From an uncultured Anaerolineae bacterium (GTDB lineage: Bacteria > Chloroflexota > Anaerolineae > J036 > Brachytrichaceae): 64,000 nucleotides of DNA. Made by a program: the position numbers and the translations under genes. This document shows positions 15,894 to 23,939 of this stretch, one piece after another. The notes beneath the pieces are model-generated. The model was not told the DNA's origin. It made no database searches and saw only the letters and a program-made list of their open reading frames with translations. Position 1 is the stretch's first letter; each line of letters opens with the position of its first letter. The stretch covers positions 82,473 to 146,472 of the forward strand of contig CALGMA010000020.1 in NCBI GenBank assembly GCA_937959265.1, read 5' to 3'.

Positions 15894-17198
15894 ATGTCAA
15901 TGACGCAACAAACGATTGCCGAGAAGATCCTTTCGCGCGCGGCGCGGCGGCGCGTGCGCGCCGGCGAGATCGCCATTGTGCATGTGGACGGCGCGATGGC
16001 GACCGACGCGACCGCCCCGCTGGCCATTCAGGCCTTCCGCGAGATGGGCGGGCGGCGCGTGTGGGATGCGCATCGTGTGGCGTTCGTCCTCGACCATGCT
16101 GCGCCCGCGCCCAACGAGCGCATCGCTAACCTGCACGCGATGATGCGCCGATTCGCGCGCGAGCAAGGTTGCCATTTCTACGATGTGGGCGAGGGCATTT
16201 GCCATCAGCTCATGGTCGAGCGCGGCCATGTGCGCCCCGGCGACCTGTTCCTCGGCGCAGACTCGCACACGCCGACCTACGGCGCGCTAAACGCTTTTGG
16301 CGCCGGCGTCGGCTCCACCGACCTGGCCGGCGTCTTGCTCACCGGCAAGACCTGGCTCCGCGTGCCTCACAGCATCAAGATCGAGCTGGTCGGCGCATGG
16401 CCGCTCGGCGTGACCGCCAAAGACCTGGCGCTCTTCCTGGTCGGGCGCATCGGCCTGGAGGGCGCGAACTACCACTGCGTCGAGTTCACCGGCGAGGCCA
16501 TTGAGCCGCTGCGCTTGAGCCAGCGCATGACTCTGGCGAACATGGCCAGCGAAATGGGCGCTAAGGCCGGCATCGTCGCGCCGGCAGGCTTGCGCTTGCC
16601 GTATGACTTCGCGCCGGTCAGCGCCGACCCCGGCGCGGCATACGCGCGCGCGCTGCGCTTCGATGTGTCGCGCCTGACGCCGCACGTGGCGCTGCCGCAT
16701 TCGCCGGACAACGTGGCGCCGATTGCGCAGGTCAAGGGCGTCAAGGTCAACGCCGGCTTCATCGGCAGTTGCACCAATGCGCGCCTGGACGATCTCCAGC
16801 AGGCTGCGGCTGTGCTGCGCGGCCGCAGGCTTGCGCCCGGCGTGCGCTTGGTGATTGCGCCGGCGTCGCGCGCCGTCTTCAACGCGGCGCTGCGCGATGG
16901 CACGATTGCTGCGCTGAGCGAAGCCGGCGCGACGTTCATCGGCGCCGGTTGTGGCCCGTGCGTCGGCACGCACGAGGGCGTGCCGGGCGACGGCGAGGTG
17001 GTCATCTCCTCGACCAACCGCAACTTTCAGGGGCGCATGGGCAACCCGCGCGCGCAGATTTATCTCGCCTCGCCGGCCGTGGTGGCCGCCAGCGTGCTGG
17101 CCGGCGAAATCTGCGAACCCGCCGATGTCGTCTCCGACGCTTCAAACAGTCTCTCTTTGATGTCAGAGGCGCCGACTGACGCGATTCCGATCCTATGA
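15894..17198 (+). CDS. Aconitase-family hydratase large subunit (LeuC / dimethylmaleate hydratase-like)
   Basis: The protein has 434 residues, the short archaeal/homoaconitase-type LeuC length. The [4Fe-4S] ligands are visible as GSCTNARLDD and GCGPCVG. Other aconitase motifs are LGADSHTPTYGALNAFGAGVGSTD and STNRNFQGRMGN. The track start at 15858 is replaced by ATG 15894 (MSMTQQTIAEKIL); ATG 15900 is equally possible. It overlaps the small-subunit gene by 4 bp (ATGA at 17195). The family includes isopropylmalate isomerase, homoaconitase and dimethylmaleate hydratase. Because no leuA or leuB is nearby and catabolic genes surround it, hydration of a maleate derivative is more likely than leucine synthesis. 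Confidence 0.85.
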   Translation: MSMTQQTIAEKILSRAARRRVRAGEIAIVHVDGAMATDATAPLAIQAFREMGGRRVWDAHRVAFVLDHAAPAPNERIANLHAMMRRFAREQGCHFYDVGEGICHQLMVERGHVRPGDLFLGADSHTPTYGALNAFGAGVGSTDLAGVLLTGKTWLRVPHSIKIELVGAWPLGVTAKDLALFLVGRIGLEGANYHCVEFTGEAIEPLRLSQRMTLANMASEMGAKAGIVAPAGLRLPYDFAPVSADPGAAYARALRFDVSRLTPHVALPHSPDNVAPIAQVKGVKVNAGFIGSCTNARLDDLQQAAAVLRGRRLAPGVRLVIAPASRAVFNAALRDGTIAALSEAGATFIGAGCGPCVGTHEGVPGDGEVVISSTNRNFQGRMGNPRAQIYLASPAVVAASVLAGEICEPADVVSDASNSLSLMSEAPTDAIPIL

Positions 17199-17707
17199 AC
17201 ACGATACTTGGCTTGGCCCACGTCTACGGCGTGGATGATGTAGATACCGACCGGATCATCCCCGGCAAATACACCAAGACGCTGGACATGCGCGAACTGG
17301 CCGGACACGTCCTAGAGGACCTTGACCCGACGTTCGCCGGCCGCGTGCGCCCTGGCGACGTGCTGGTCGTCGGCAACAATTTCGGCTGCGGCTCCTCGCG
17401 CGAGCAGGCCCCGGCGGCGATCAAGGCGGCCGGCGTCGCCTGCGTCGTCGCCCGTTCGTTTGCGCGCATCTTCTATCGCAACGCCATCAACATCGGCCTG
17501 CCGCTGATTGAGCTGGCCGAGGCGCATGACATCGCCAATGGCCACACGGTGCGCGTCGAGCTGCAACGCGGGGAAGTGACCAACTGCGCGACCGGCCGCG
17601 CCTTCCGCGCTGCGCCCATGCCGGCGGTGATGGTGGACATCCTGCGCGCCGGCGGGCTGGTCAACTACCTGAAGCAACATGGGGACTACGTGATCCGTGA
17701 AAGTTGA
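17195..17707 (+). CDS. Aconitase-family hydratase small subunit (LeuD / dimethylmaleate hydratase-like)
   Basis: The protein has 170 residues. It has the swivelling-domain motifs of LeuD-type subunits: DVDTDRIIPGKYTK at residues 9-22, VVGNNFGCGSSREQAP near residue 65 (substrate-binding loop) and FARIFYRNAINIGLPLIE near residue 90. It is translationally coupled to the large subunit through ATGA overlap, as is usual for these heterodimers. The YLRT/YLRM recognition-loop equivalent is KYTKTLD, which differs from classical isopropylmalate isomerase (YLK/YLRT). That is consistent with a different acid substrate but not proof of one. Confidence 0.88.
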   Translation: MNTILGLAHVYGVDDVDTDRIIPGKYTKTLDMRELAGHVLEDLDPTFAGRVRPGDVLVVGNNFGCGSSREQAPAAIKAAGVACVVARSFARIFYRNAINIGLPLIELAEAHDIANGHTVRVELQRGEVTNCATGRAFRAAPMPAVMVDILRAGGLVNYLKQHGDYVIRES

Positions 17708-17726
17708 AAGAAGACCCAATAGCACT

Positions 17727-18911
17727 ATGTCTCTCCCATCTTTCGCCAATCTCAAGGTCATCGAATTCAGCCATGCCATCCTCGGGCCGTCGTGCGGCCT
17801 GATCTTGGCCGACCTCGGCATGGACGTGCTCAAGATCGAGCCGGTCGAGGGCGATCCGACGCGCGTGCTCAAAGGCTTCGGGGTGGGCTACTTCCCCATG
17901 TTCAATCGCAACAAGAAGAGCCTGGCGTTGAACCTGAAGAGCGACGCCGGCCGGGCGATTGTGCTGAAATTAGCCGAGCAGGCCGACGTGCTGCTGGAGA
18001 ACTACGCGCCGGGGACGATGGACCGCCTGGGGCTGGGCTACGAGACGCTGTCGCAGCTTAACCCGCGCCTGATTTACTGCGCGCTCAAGGGCTATTTGCC
18101 CGGCCCCTACGAGAAGCGCGTGGCGTTGGACGAGGTTGTGCAGATGCAGAGCGGCATCGCCTACATGACCGGGCCGGTGGGCCAACCCTTGCGGGCGGGC
18201 GTCTCGGTAGTGGATGTCCTGGCCGGCGCGTTCAGCGCGTTGGGGGTGTTGGCCGCGTTGCGCGAGCGCGACCGCACCGGACGCGGGCAACTCGTGCGCG
18301 GCGGCCTGTTCGAGTCGGCGGCTTATCTCGTCGGCCAGCACATGGTGTATCAGCCCCTCCTCGGCGAACCCATCCCGCCCATGCCGGGCAAACCCCGCTC
18401 GTGGGCTATCTACCAGCCTTTCGAGACGCGCGACGGCGACCTTGTCTTCGTCGGCGTCACCAGCGACAAGCACTGGCAGCGCTTCTGCGAAGTCTTCAAT
18501 CGCCCTGACCTGCTGGCCGACGAATCGCTGGCCACCAACAACCAGCGTTACCACGCCTTCGAGCGCTTGACTGCCGATCTGACCGCCATGTTCAAGCGGA
18601 TGAGCACGGCCGAGGTGCTGGCCGGCTGCGAGCGCGCCGAGATTCCGTTCGCGCCGGTCGCGCGCCCCGAGGATTTGCTCGAAGACCCGCACCTGTTGGC
18701 GGCCGGCGCGTTGTGGCGCGTGCAAGTCGGCGAAGCGGTGAGCTGCAACCTGCCGACGCTGCCGCTGGCTTTCAGCAGCGGCAAGTTGGAGCTGCGCCTG
18801 CAACCGCCCAGGGTCGGCGAACACAGCGCCGAGGTGCTGCGCGCGCTGGGATACACCGATGCCGAGATCGCGCAGTTGAAACGCGAGGGCGTGATAGGCG
18901 GGTGCGAATAA
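17727..18911 (+). CDS. CaiB/BaiF family CoA transferase
   Basis: The protein has 394 residues, the family's normal length. N-terminal LKVIEFSHAILGPSCGLILADLGMDVLKIEPVEGDP is the class III CoA-transferase signature. GVSVVDVLAGAFSALGVLAAL contains the expected catalytic Asp at 163. The track start at 17697 (GTG) lies inside the previous gene; ATG 17727 (MSLPSFAN) is preferred. These enzymes move CoA between acids such as succinyl-CoA and a dicarboxylate. Placed between the hydratase pair and the amidohydrolase, and with an HMGL-type lyase upstream, it probably activates the hydrated diacid for cleavage. Confidence 0.88.
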   Translation: MSLPSFANLKVIEFSHAILGPSCGLILADLGMDVLKIEPVEGDPTRVLKGFGVGYFPMFNRNKKSLALNLKSDAGRAIVLKLAEQADVLLENYAPGTMDRLGLGYETLSQLNPRLIYCALKGYLPGPYEKRVALDEVVQMQSGIAYMTGPVGQPLRAGVSVVDVLAGAFSALGVLAALRERDRTGRGQLVRGGLFESAAYLVGQHMVYQPLLGEPIPPMPGKPRSWAIYQPFETRDGDLVFVGVTSDKHWQRFCEVFNRPDLLADESLATNNQRYHAFERLTADLTAMFKRMSTAEVLAGCERAEIPFAPVARPEDLLEDPHLLAAGALWRVQVGEAVSCNLPTLPLAFSSGKLELRLQPPRVGEHSAEVLRALGYTDAEIAQLKREGVIGGCE

Positions 18912-18936
18912 TCGCAGACGCACGGAGCAAGGCAGC

Positions 18937-20409
18937 ATGGCACAGCTCGATTTGATCATCAAGCATGCGCGCGTGGTTCGCCCGAACGCGAGCGACATCC
19001 ATCCCATGGACATTGGCATCGCCGACGGCCGGATCGTCGCGCTAGCGCCGACCCTTGCTGCGGAGGCCGCGCAGACCTTCGACGCGGCCGGTTTGCTGGC
19101 CTTCCCTGGGGCCATTGATGCGCATACCCACATCGGCATCTACGTCCCTCCCCACGAGGACGCGCTCACCGAATCGGCGGCTGCCGTCAGCGGCGGCGTG
19201 ACCACGTTGATCACCTATGCGCGCACCGGCAGCCTCTATCTGAATCGCGGCGGGTCGTGGCGCGAGTTTTACCCGGAGCTGCTGCGCCAAAGCGAAGGGC
19301 GCTACTACACCGACTATGGCTACCACATGTCGCCCATCGAGGGCCGGCAGATCGCCGAGATGGAATACATGTTGTGCGAGGGCGGCGCGCCCAACTTCGG
19401 CGAGGTGTTCATGTTCTACGGCCTGCACGGCCTACACGGCCGCAGCGATGCGCAGGCTCAATGGCTCATGCTCGGCGAAGGCGACCATTACGACCTGGCC
19501 CATTTTGATTTCATCTGTCGCGAGGCGGCGCGGTTGCAGCGCGCATATCCTGATTGGGCGCCTTACATCCAGGTCAGCTTTCATTGCGAGACGCCGGAGC
19601 TGCTGCGCGCGTATGAGGCTCGCGTTCAACGCGACGCCGATATGCAGCAGCGCACCCCCCTGCAGCAATACAGCGCTGCCCGGCCGCCGCACAGTGAGGC
19701 CATCGCCATCAGCATCGTGGGCGCCTTGGCCCACGCCGCCGGCTTGAGCCAGGTCAACATCTTGCACATCACGTCGCGCCAAGCCATGGAGGCCGCGCTG
19801 CGCGTCCGCGATAGCTATCCAGAGGTGACGTTCGGCCTGGAGGCGACCGCCGGCCATCTGCTCCTGGACGACTGCTCGCCATGCGGCGTGTGGGGCAAGG
19901 TCAATCCGCCCCTGCGCTCGCGCGAAGACGTTGAGTGCCTGTGGGCGCACGTGCTGAACGGCGCCATCGAGTGGCTGGTGACCGATCACGCCAACTGCCC
20001 GCGCGCGATGAAGGTGGACCCGACCGATCCCGAAGACATCTGGAAGGCAAAAGCCGGTTTTGGCGGCGCGGAATATCTCCTGCCGGGCATCTTCAGCGAG
20101 GGGACGAAGCGCGGCCTCTCGCCTAACCGCGTGGCTGCGTTGGTGAGTTGGAATCCGTCGCGTCGCTTTGGCCTATTGCGCAAGGGCGACATCGCCGAGG
20201 GCTTCGACGCGGATATTGCATTGCTCGATCCGAATGAGGCATGGACGATTCGCGCCGCCGACTCGCTCTCGGCGCAGGGCTATACGCCGTTCGAGGGGAT
20301 TCGGGTGCAGGGCCGCGTGAAGCATACCTTCGTGCGCGGCCGGCGTGTGTTCAGTGAGGGTCGGGTCGTCGGGCAGCCGGTTGGTCGCTATGTCCGACGA
20401 CCCATGTAA
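18937..20409 (+). CDS. Hydantoinase/dihydropyrimidinase-like cyclic amidohydrolase with Lys-to-Glu metal-bridge change
   Basis: The protein has 490 residues. Amidohydrolase metal motifs: DAHTHIG (H63, H65), SFHCE (H216), NILHITS (H277) and VTDHANCP (D350); KVNPPLR and RPPHSEAIAI are typical of dihydropyrimidinases. Where the carbamylated lysine should be (usually SFKVFMAYK) this protein reads NFGEVFMFYG, placing Glu156 or nothing there. A Glu can replace the bridging carbamate in some amidohydrolases (for example the phosphotriesterase homology protein), so the site may still be binuclear. These enzymes open cyclic imides and ureides. Here it may open a maleimide-type ring before the hydratase step. 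The start ATG follows the CoA transferase by 25 bp. Confidence 0.85.
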   Translation: MAQLDLIIKHARVVRPNASDIHPMDIGIADGRIVALAPTLAAEAAQTFDAAGLLAFPGAIDAHTHIGIYVPPHEDALTESAAAVSGGVTTLITYARTGSLYLNRGGSWREFYPELLRQSEGRYYTDYGYHMSPIEGRQIAEMEYMLCEGGAPNFGEVFMFYGLHGLHGRSDAQAQWLMLGEGDHYDLAHFDFICREAARLQRAYPDWAPYIQVSFHCETPELLRAYEARVQRDADMQQRTPLQQYSAARPPHSEAIAISIVGALAHAAGLSQVNILHITSRQAMEAALRVRDSYPEVTFGLEATAGHLLLDDCSPCGVWGKVNPPLRSREDVECLWAHVLNGAIEWLVTDHANCPRAMKVDPTDPEDIWKAKAGFGGAEYLLPGIFSEGTKRGLSPNRVAALVSWNPSRRFGLLRKGDIAEGFDADIALLDPNEAWTIRAADSLSAQGYTPFEGIRVQGRVKHTFVRGRRVFSEGRVVGQPVGRYVRRPM

Positions 20410-20422
20410 ATAGGAGGAAAGC

Positions 20423-21124
20423 ATGTTCACACTCATCCACATTGTGTTTGGCGTGGCGCAACTTGCGCTGGCCGTCGTTGGCGCGCGGCACTGGCTGGCC
20501 CATCGTTCGTCGTATGGCCTGATCGCCGTCTTGGTGATCGCCGCGCTGGTGTACGACAACTTCGCCATCGCCGCCGGGGCCTTGCTGGGCGAAGGGGACG
20601 CGCTGAAGGCCGTCAACACGCCGCGCTACATCTTTCACTCTCTGCTCACGCCGCTGCTGATCATCTTTGCTTGCGGCGTGGCGCGGCGCGCCGACCTGCG
20701 CTGGTCACAGGGCAGGGGAGTGCATGCGGCGTTTTGCATCCTGGCCACGGCGCTGGTGGCCTATAGCGCATATGTGGATGTGATCAACCTGCGGCTGGAG
20801 CCGGCGCGCTTTCAGGACACGCTGCGCTATTCCAACGAATTCTCGCTGCTGAAAGGCCCGCCCCTGCCGTCGTTCACGGCGATGATCGTGCTGGTGGTGG
20901 TGGGCGTGATGGTGTGGGTTCGGGCGCGCTGGCCCTGGCTGTTTGCGGGCGCGTTGGCCATGCTCATCCTGGCCGGCGCCGGCGCGCGCGCGATCACCGT
21001 CGCCAATCTGGGCGAGGTGTTCTTGAGCGCGGCGCTCGTCGCCACGCTGATCGCCATGGACGGCCGTATTCCCGAGGCGGCCCGCGCGCGCGCGTTGCAG
21101 CGCGCTTCGACCGCGGCCGCGTAG
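20423..21124 (+). CDS. Multi-pass membrane protein, unknown
   Basis: The protein has 233 residues. It has about seven hydrophobic segments, beginning FTLIHIVFGVAQLALAVVGA, then LIAVLVIAALVYDNFAIAAG, LLTPLLIIFACGVA, AAFCILATALVAYSAY, FTAMIVLVVVGVMVWV, LFAGALAMLILAGAGA and LSAALVATLIA. A strong ribosome-binding site AGGAGGAAAGC precedes the ATG. It lies between the amidohydrolase and the acyl-CoA-dehydrogenase-like gene and is separated from the latter by 11 bp. No transporter motif is recognised; it could be a small permease or a membrane partner of the pathway. Confidence 0.75.
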   Translation: MFTLIHIVFGVAQLALAVVGARHWLAHRSSYGLIAVLVIAALVYDNFAIAAGALLGEGDALKAVNTPRYIFHSLLTPLLIIFACGVARRADLRWSQGRGVHAAFCILATALVAYSAYVDVINLRLEPARFQDTLRYSNEFSLLKGPPLPSFTAMIVLVVVGVMVWVRARWPWLFAGALAMLILAGAGARAITVANLGEVFLSAALVATLIAMDGRIPEAARARALQRASTAAA

Positions 21125-21135
21125 CCGTTGCGCCT

Positions 21136-22419
21136 ATGGCTGATATATCCGATCTCTTGACCGGCGCGCGGTTGGTCGAGCGCATGACCGAGCGCGAGCG
21201 CGAGAACGCGCGCCGCGTGGAGCAGGTGCTGCCGGTGCTGCGCGCCAACGCCGAGCAGGCCGACCGCGACGCGCGCTTCCAGATGGATAACCTGCGCGCC
21301 ATTCGCAACGCCGGCTTGCTCGGCCTGATCGTGCCGGAGCGTTACGGCGGGTTGGGCGGCACGCTGCGCGACCTGTGCGCTGCTACCTTCGCCATGGGCA
21401 CTGCCTGCCCCTCGACTGCGCTGGCCTATTTCTTTCACTGCACCAGCGCCTCGCGCGGGCTGTTGCCGCTGGAGGCCATCGAAGCCGGCCTATACACGCC
21501 TGAGGAAGCGCCGGTCGTGCGCGCGTTCGCCGAAAAGCTGCTGCGCAAGATGGGCGAGCGGCGCATGTGGCTGGCCAATTTCGCCAGCGAGAGCGGCAAG
21601 ACCGAAGGCGCCAACGTCACCATTTCGACCGAGGCGACGCCGGCAGCGGGCGGCTGGCGGCTGAACGGCGTCAAGTCGTTCGGTTGCGCCACCGGCGTGG
21701 CCGACGAGTACCTGGTCACGGCGAAGTTGGCCGGCAGCGCCGACGTGGACGGCTTGGCGCTGTTCTTCGTCCCGCGCGACGCCGAGGGCGTTTCGCCCCG
21801 CGCGCCGTGGCAGCCCATCGGCATGCGCGCCACCGCCACCGATGGCATCGTCCTCAAGGATGTGTTCGTGCCGGCGGATGAGGCGTTGACCATCCCCGGC
21901 GCGTTTGCCCGCGCTACGCAGATGTCGCGCGGCACGTGGGTAGGCAACCAGGTCGCCATCGCGGCGGTCTATCTGGGGATCGCGCAGGCTTGCTACGACC
22001 ACACCATTCAGGCGTTGCTTGACTTCAAATTTCAGGACACCGGTCGCAGCATCGCCGCCAGCCCGATGCACCAGGAACTGATCAGCCACATGGCGGTGGA
22101 CCTAGAGACCGGCTACCTCTGGTTGCGCCGACAGTTGGAGCTGGAGACCGCCGAACCGCCGCTCAAGCCGAAAGCCGAAGTAGCCAAGCAGTGGCGCATG
22201 TGCAAGGGTCAAGTGTGCGAGGCGGCTTTCCGCGTGGCCGTCAGCGCCTTCAAAGCGAGCGGCACCAGCGGCAGCGCCAACAGCGGCGTGGTGGCCCGGG
22301 CGCTGCGCGATCTCAGCATGGGTCTGGTGCAGGCCTTCCCCGCCGAGCGCGGCCGCTTGGAAGTGGCCAGGATGATCGTCGAGGGAAGCGGGTATCGTGG
22401 ACTGGACGTGAAGCGATGA
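21136..22419 (+). CDS. Acyl-CoA dehydrogenase-family flavoprotein
   Basis: The protein has 427 residues. The track ORF from 20914 is cut to ATG 21136 (MADISDLLTGARLVER). Features of the ACAD fold: helical N-terminus with LIVPERYGGLGGTLRDLCAA, the beta-domain NGVKSFGCATGVADEYLVTAKL, and FVPRDAEGVSP with WQPIGMRATATDGIVLKDVFVP. The C-terminal helical domain has SGTSGSANSG in place of the usual flavin-contacting loop. Members are either true acyl-CoA dehydrogenases or flavin-dependent hydroxylases (DszC/HsaA type). The absence of an electron-transfer flavoprotein gene nearby leaves both open. The stop overlaps the next ATG (ATGA at 22416). Confidence 0.8.
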   Translation: MADISDLLTGARLVERMTERERENARRVEQVLPVLRANAEQADRDARFQMDNLRAIRNAGLLGLIVPERYGGLGGTLRDLCAATFAMGTACPSTALAYFFHCTSASRGLLPLEAIEAGLYTPEEAPVVRAFAEKLLRKMGERRMWLANFASESGKTEGANVTISTEATPAAGGWRLNGVKSFGCATGVADEYLVTAKLAGSADVDGLALFFVPRDAEGVSPRAPWQPIGMRATATDGIVLKDVFVPADEALTIPGAFARATQMSRGTWVGNQVAIAAVYLGIAQACYDHTIQALLDFKFQDTGRSIAASPMHQELISHMAVDLETGYLWLRRQLELETAEPPLKPKAEVAKQWRMCKGQVCEAAFRVAVSAFKASGTSGSANSGVVARALRDLSMGLVQAFPAERGRLEVARMIVEGSGYRGLDVKR

Positions 22420-23855
22420 GACAACTTCCACCTCTCGTTGATCTGATTGACGGCCAGACCGGCGCGCCGGATGTGGCGCTGGGCGCCTGGCTCGAAGACC
22501 CCAACACCGGCGAACGCCTGCAAGCGCAGATGGCGACGAGCGCGGCTCAGCTTGAGCGCGCGCTGGCCGCCGCGTGGCGCGTGCATCAGGAGGGCAGTTG
22601 GGCGCGCTTGCCGGCCGATGAGCGCGCCGGCTATCTGGCCGCGATGAGCGCCGAGCTGGACAAGCGCAAAGCGCACATCGCCCAGCTTGAAGCGCTCACC
22701 ACCGGCGCGGTGATCCGCCTGACCACCATGCTCAGCGTCATCACGACCGGCGCGTGGCTGCTGGCCATCGAACAGATGAAAACCACCGGCGCGACCAGTT
22801 TCATGGACGGCCCGAACGGGCGCACGGTTGAGATCCACCGTTTGCCATGGGGGCCGGCGCTGGCGCTGGTGCCGTGGAACGCGCCTGCGCCGATGGCCGC
22901 GCACAAAGTCGCTAATGCCCTTGCCGCCGGATGCCCAACCATCCTCAAGCCGAGCGAATGGGCGCCGCACGGCTGCGACGTGTTCGTTGAGGCGGCCCAG
23001 GCTGCCAAGTTGCCGCCGGGCGTATTCCAGGTGGTGCACGGCGGGCCGGCCGTGGGCGGCGCCCTCGTCAAAGACCGGCGCATCCGCGCGGTGAGCTATA
23101 CCGGCGGCGTCGCCAGCGGGCGGGCGATCGCGCACGCTTGCGCCGAGGACTTTAAGCCTGCGCAACTTGAGCTGGGCGGCAACAACCCGATGGTGGTGCT
23201 GGAAGATGCCGATTTGGACTTGGCCGCTCAGGGCGTTGTGAACCTGCTCATCTCGCTGAACGGCCAGTGGTGCCGCGCGCTCGGACGCTTGATCGTCCAT
23301 GAGCGCATCGCCGACGACCTGCTGAGCCGAGCGCTCGACCGACTCAGCCGCGTCCGCTTGGGCGATTCGCTCTCGCCGGAAAGCGACATGGGGCCGCTGA
23401 TTCACTCGCAGCACAAGGCGAAGGTCGCGTCGCAGCTCCATGCGCTGATTGAGAAGGGTGGGCAAGCCCATCACAGCACGCCCTTGCCCGACCTCCCCGG
23501 CCACTTCCTGGCGCCGACGCTGGTGACCGGTGTGCGCGCCGAGGATGCGACCGAGGAGATCTTTGGCCCGGTTGCCACCGTTCACACTTTCGCCGCCGAA
23601 GAAGAAGCGCTGGCGCTGGCGAACGGCACGCCCTATGGCCTGGAGGCCTATGTGTTCACCCGCGACGAGGCGCGCGGGTTGGCCATGGGACGACGCATCC
23701 ATGCCGGCGGGGTGAAGGTGAACGGCAGCAGCATGCTCAGCCTGAACTTGTTTGCCCCGCGGCCGGCCTGGGGCTGGAGCGGTTTCGCCGAAGAAGGCAC
23801 GATCGAGACCTTCCGCTTCTTCTGCGGCACGCGCGTCGTGGGCGCGGAAGGGTAG
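22416..23855 (+). CDS. Second NAD(P)-dependent aldehyde dehydrogenase
   Basis: The protein has 479 residues, starting MRQLPPLVDLIDGQT at ATG 22416, which overlaps the preceding stop. The track start at 22191 is an artefact of the overlapping frame. Motifs: ALVPWNAPAPMAAHK, LKPSEWAPHG, VSYTGGVASG, LELGGNNP (general-base Glu), SLNGQWCRALGRLIVHE (nucleophile Cys) and EEIFGPVATVH. It differs from the first ALDH in this run (about 9 kb upstream) in nearly every loop, so the two act on different aldehydes. It is the last gene of the catabolic run; an 84-bp gap with a fresh promoter follows. Confidence 0.9.
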   Translation: MRQLPPLVDLIDGQTGAPDVALGAWLEDPNTGERLQAQMATSAAQLERALAAAWRVHQEGSWARLPADERAGYLAAMSAELDKRKAHIAQLEALTTGAVIRLTTMLSVITTGAWLLAIEQMKTTGATSFMDGPNGRTVEIHRLPWGPALALVPWNAPAPMAAHKVANALAAGCPTILKPSEWAPHGCDVFVEAAQAAKLPPGVFQVVHGGPAVGGALVKDRRIRAVSYTGGVASGRAIAHACAEDFKPAQLELGGNNPMVVLEDADLDLAAQGVVNLLISLNGQWCRALGRLIVHERIADDLLSRALDRLSRVRLGDSLSPESDMGPLIHSQHKAKVASQLHALIEKGGQAHHSTPLPDLPGHFLAPTLVTGVRAEDATEEIFGPVATVHTFAAEEEALALANGTPYGLEAYVFTRDEARGLAMGRRIHAGGVKVNGSSMLSLNLFAPRPAWGWSGFAEEGTIETFRFFCGTRVVGAEG

Positions 23856-23923
23856 GGCGGCCGGCAGTGTCATTCTGCGCCGTTAACCCGTGTCATTTTG
23901 TACTGCGCCGCGCGCCGGGGCGG

Positions 23924-23932
23924 TGCTATATT
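23924..23932 (+). promoter_or_regulatory. Extended -10 promoter with leaderless start
   Basis: TGCTATATT forms an extended -10 element (TGn plus TATATT). The predicted transcription start (about 23939) coincides with the ATG at 23940. No good -35 box is seen at 17 bp. It probably drives the membrane-protein genes that follow. Confidence 0.45.
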
Positions 23933-23939
23933 CTTCGCC

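Noticed and set aside
15894-17707. Leucine biosynthesis leuCD
   Set aside because: No leuA, leuB or other biosynthetic gene is adjacent and all neighbours look catabolic; a biosynthetic role cannot be excluded without the rest of the genome.
17970-19139. 389-residue minus-strand ORF across the CoA transferase and amidohydrolase
   Set aside because: It spans two well-supported + strand genes and has no recognisable motif.
22209-23873. 554-residue minus-strand ORF opposite the second aldehyde dehydrogenase
   Set aside because: It is an antisense shadow: His/Arg/Ala-rich with no domain pattern, while the + strand has all ALDH motifs.
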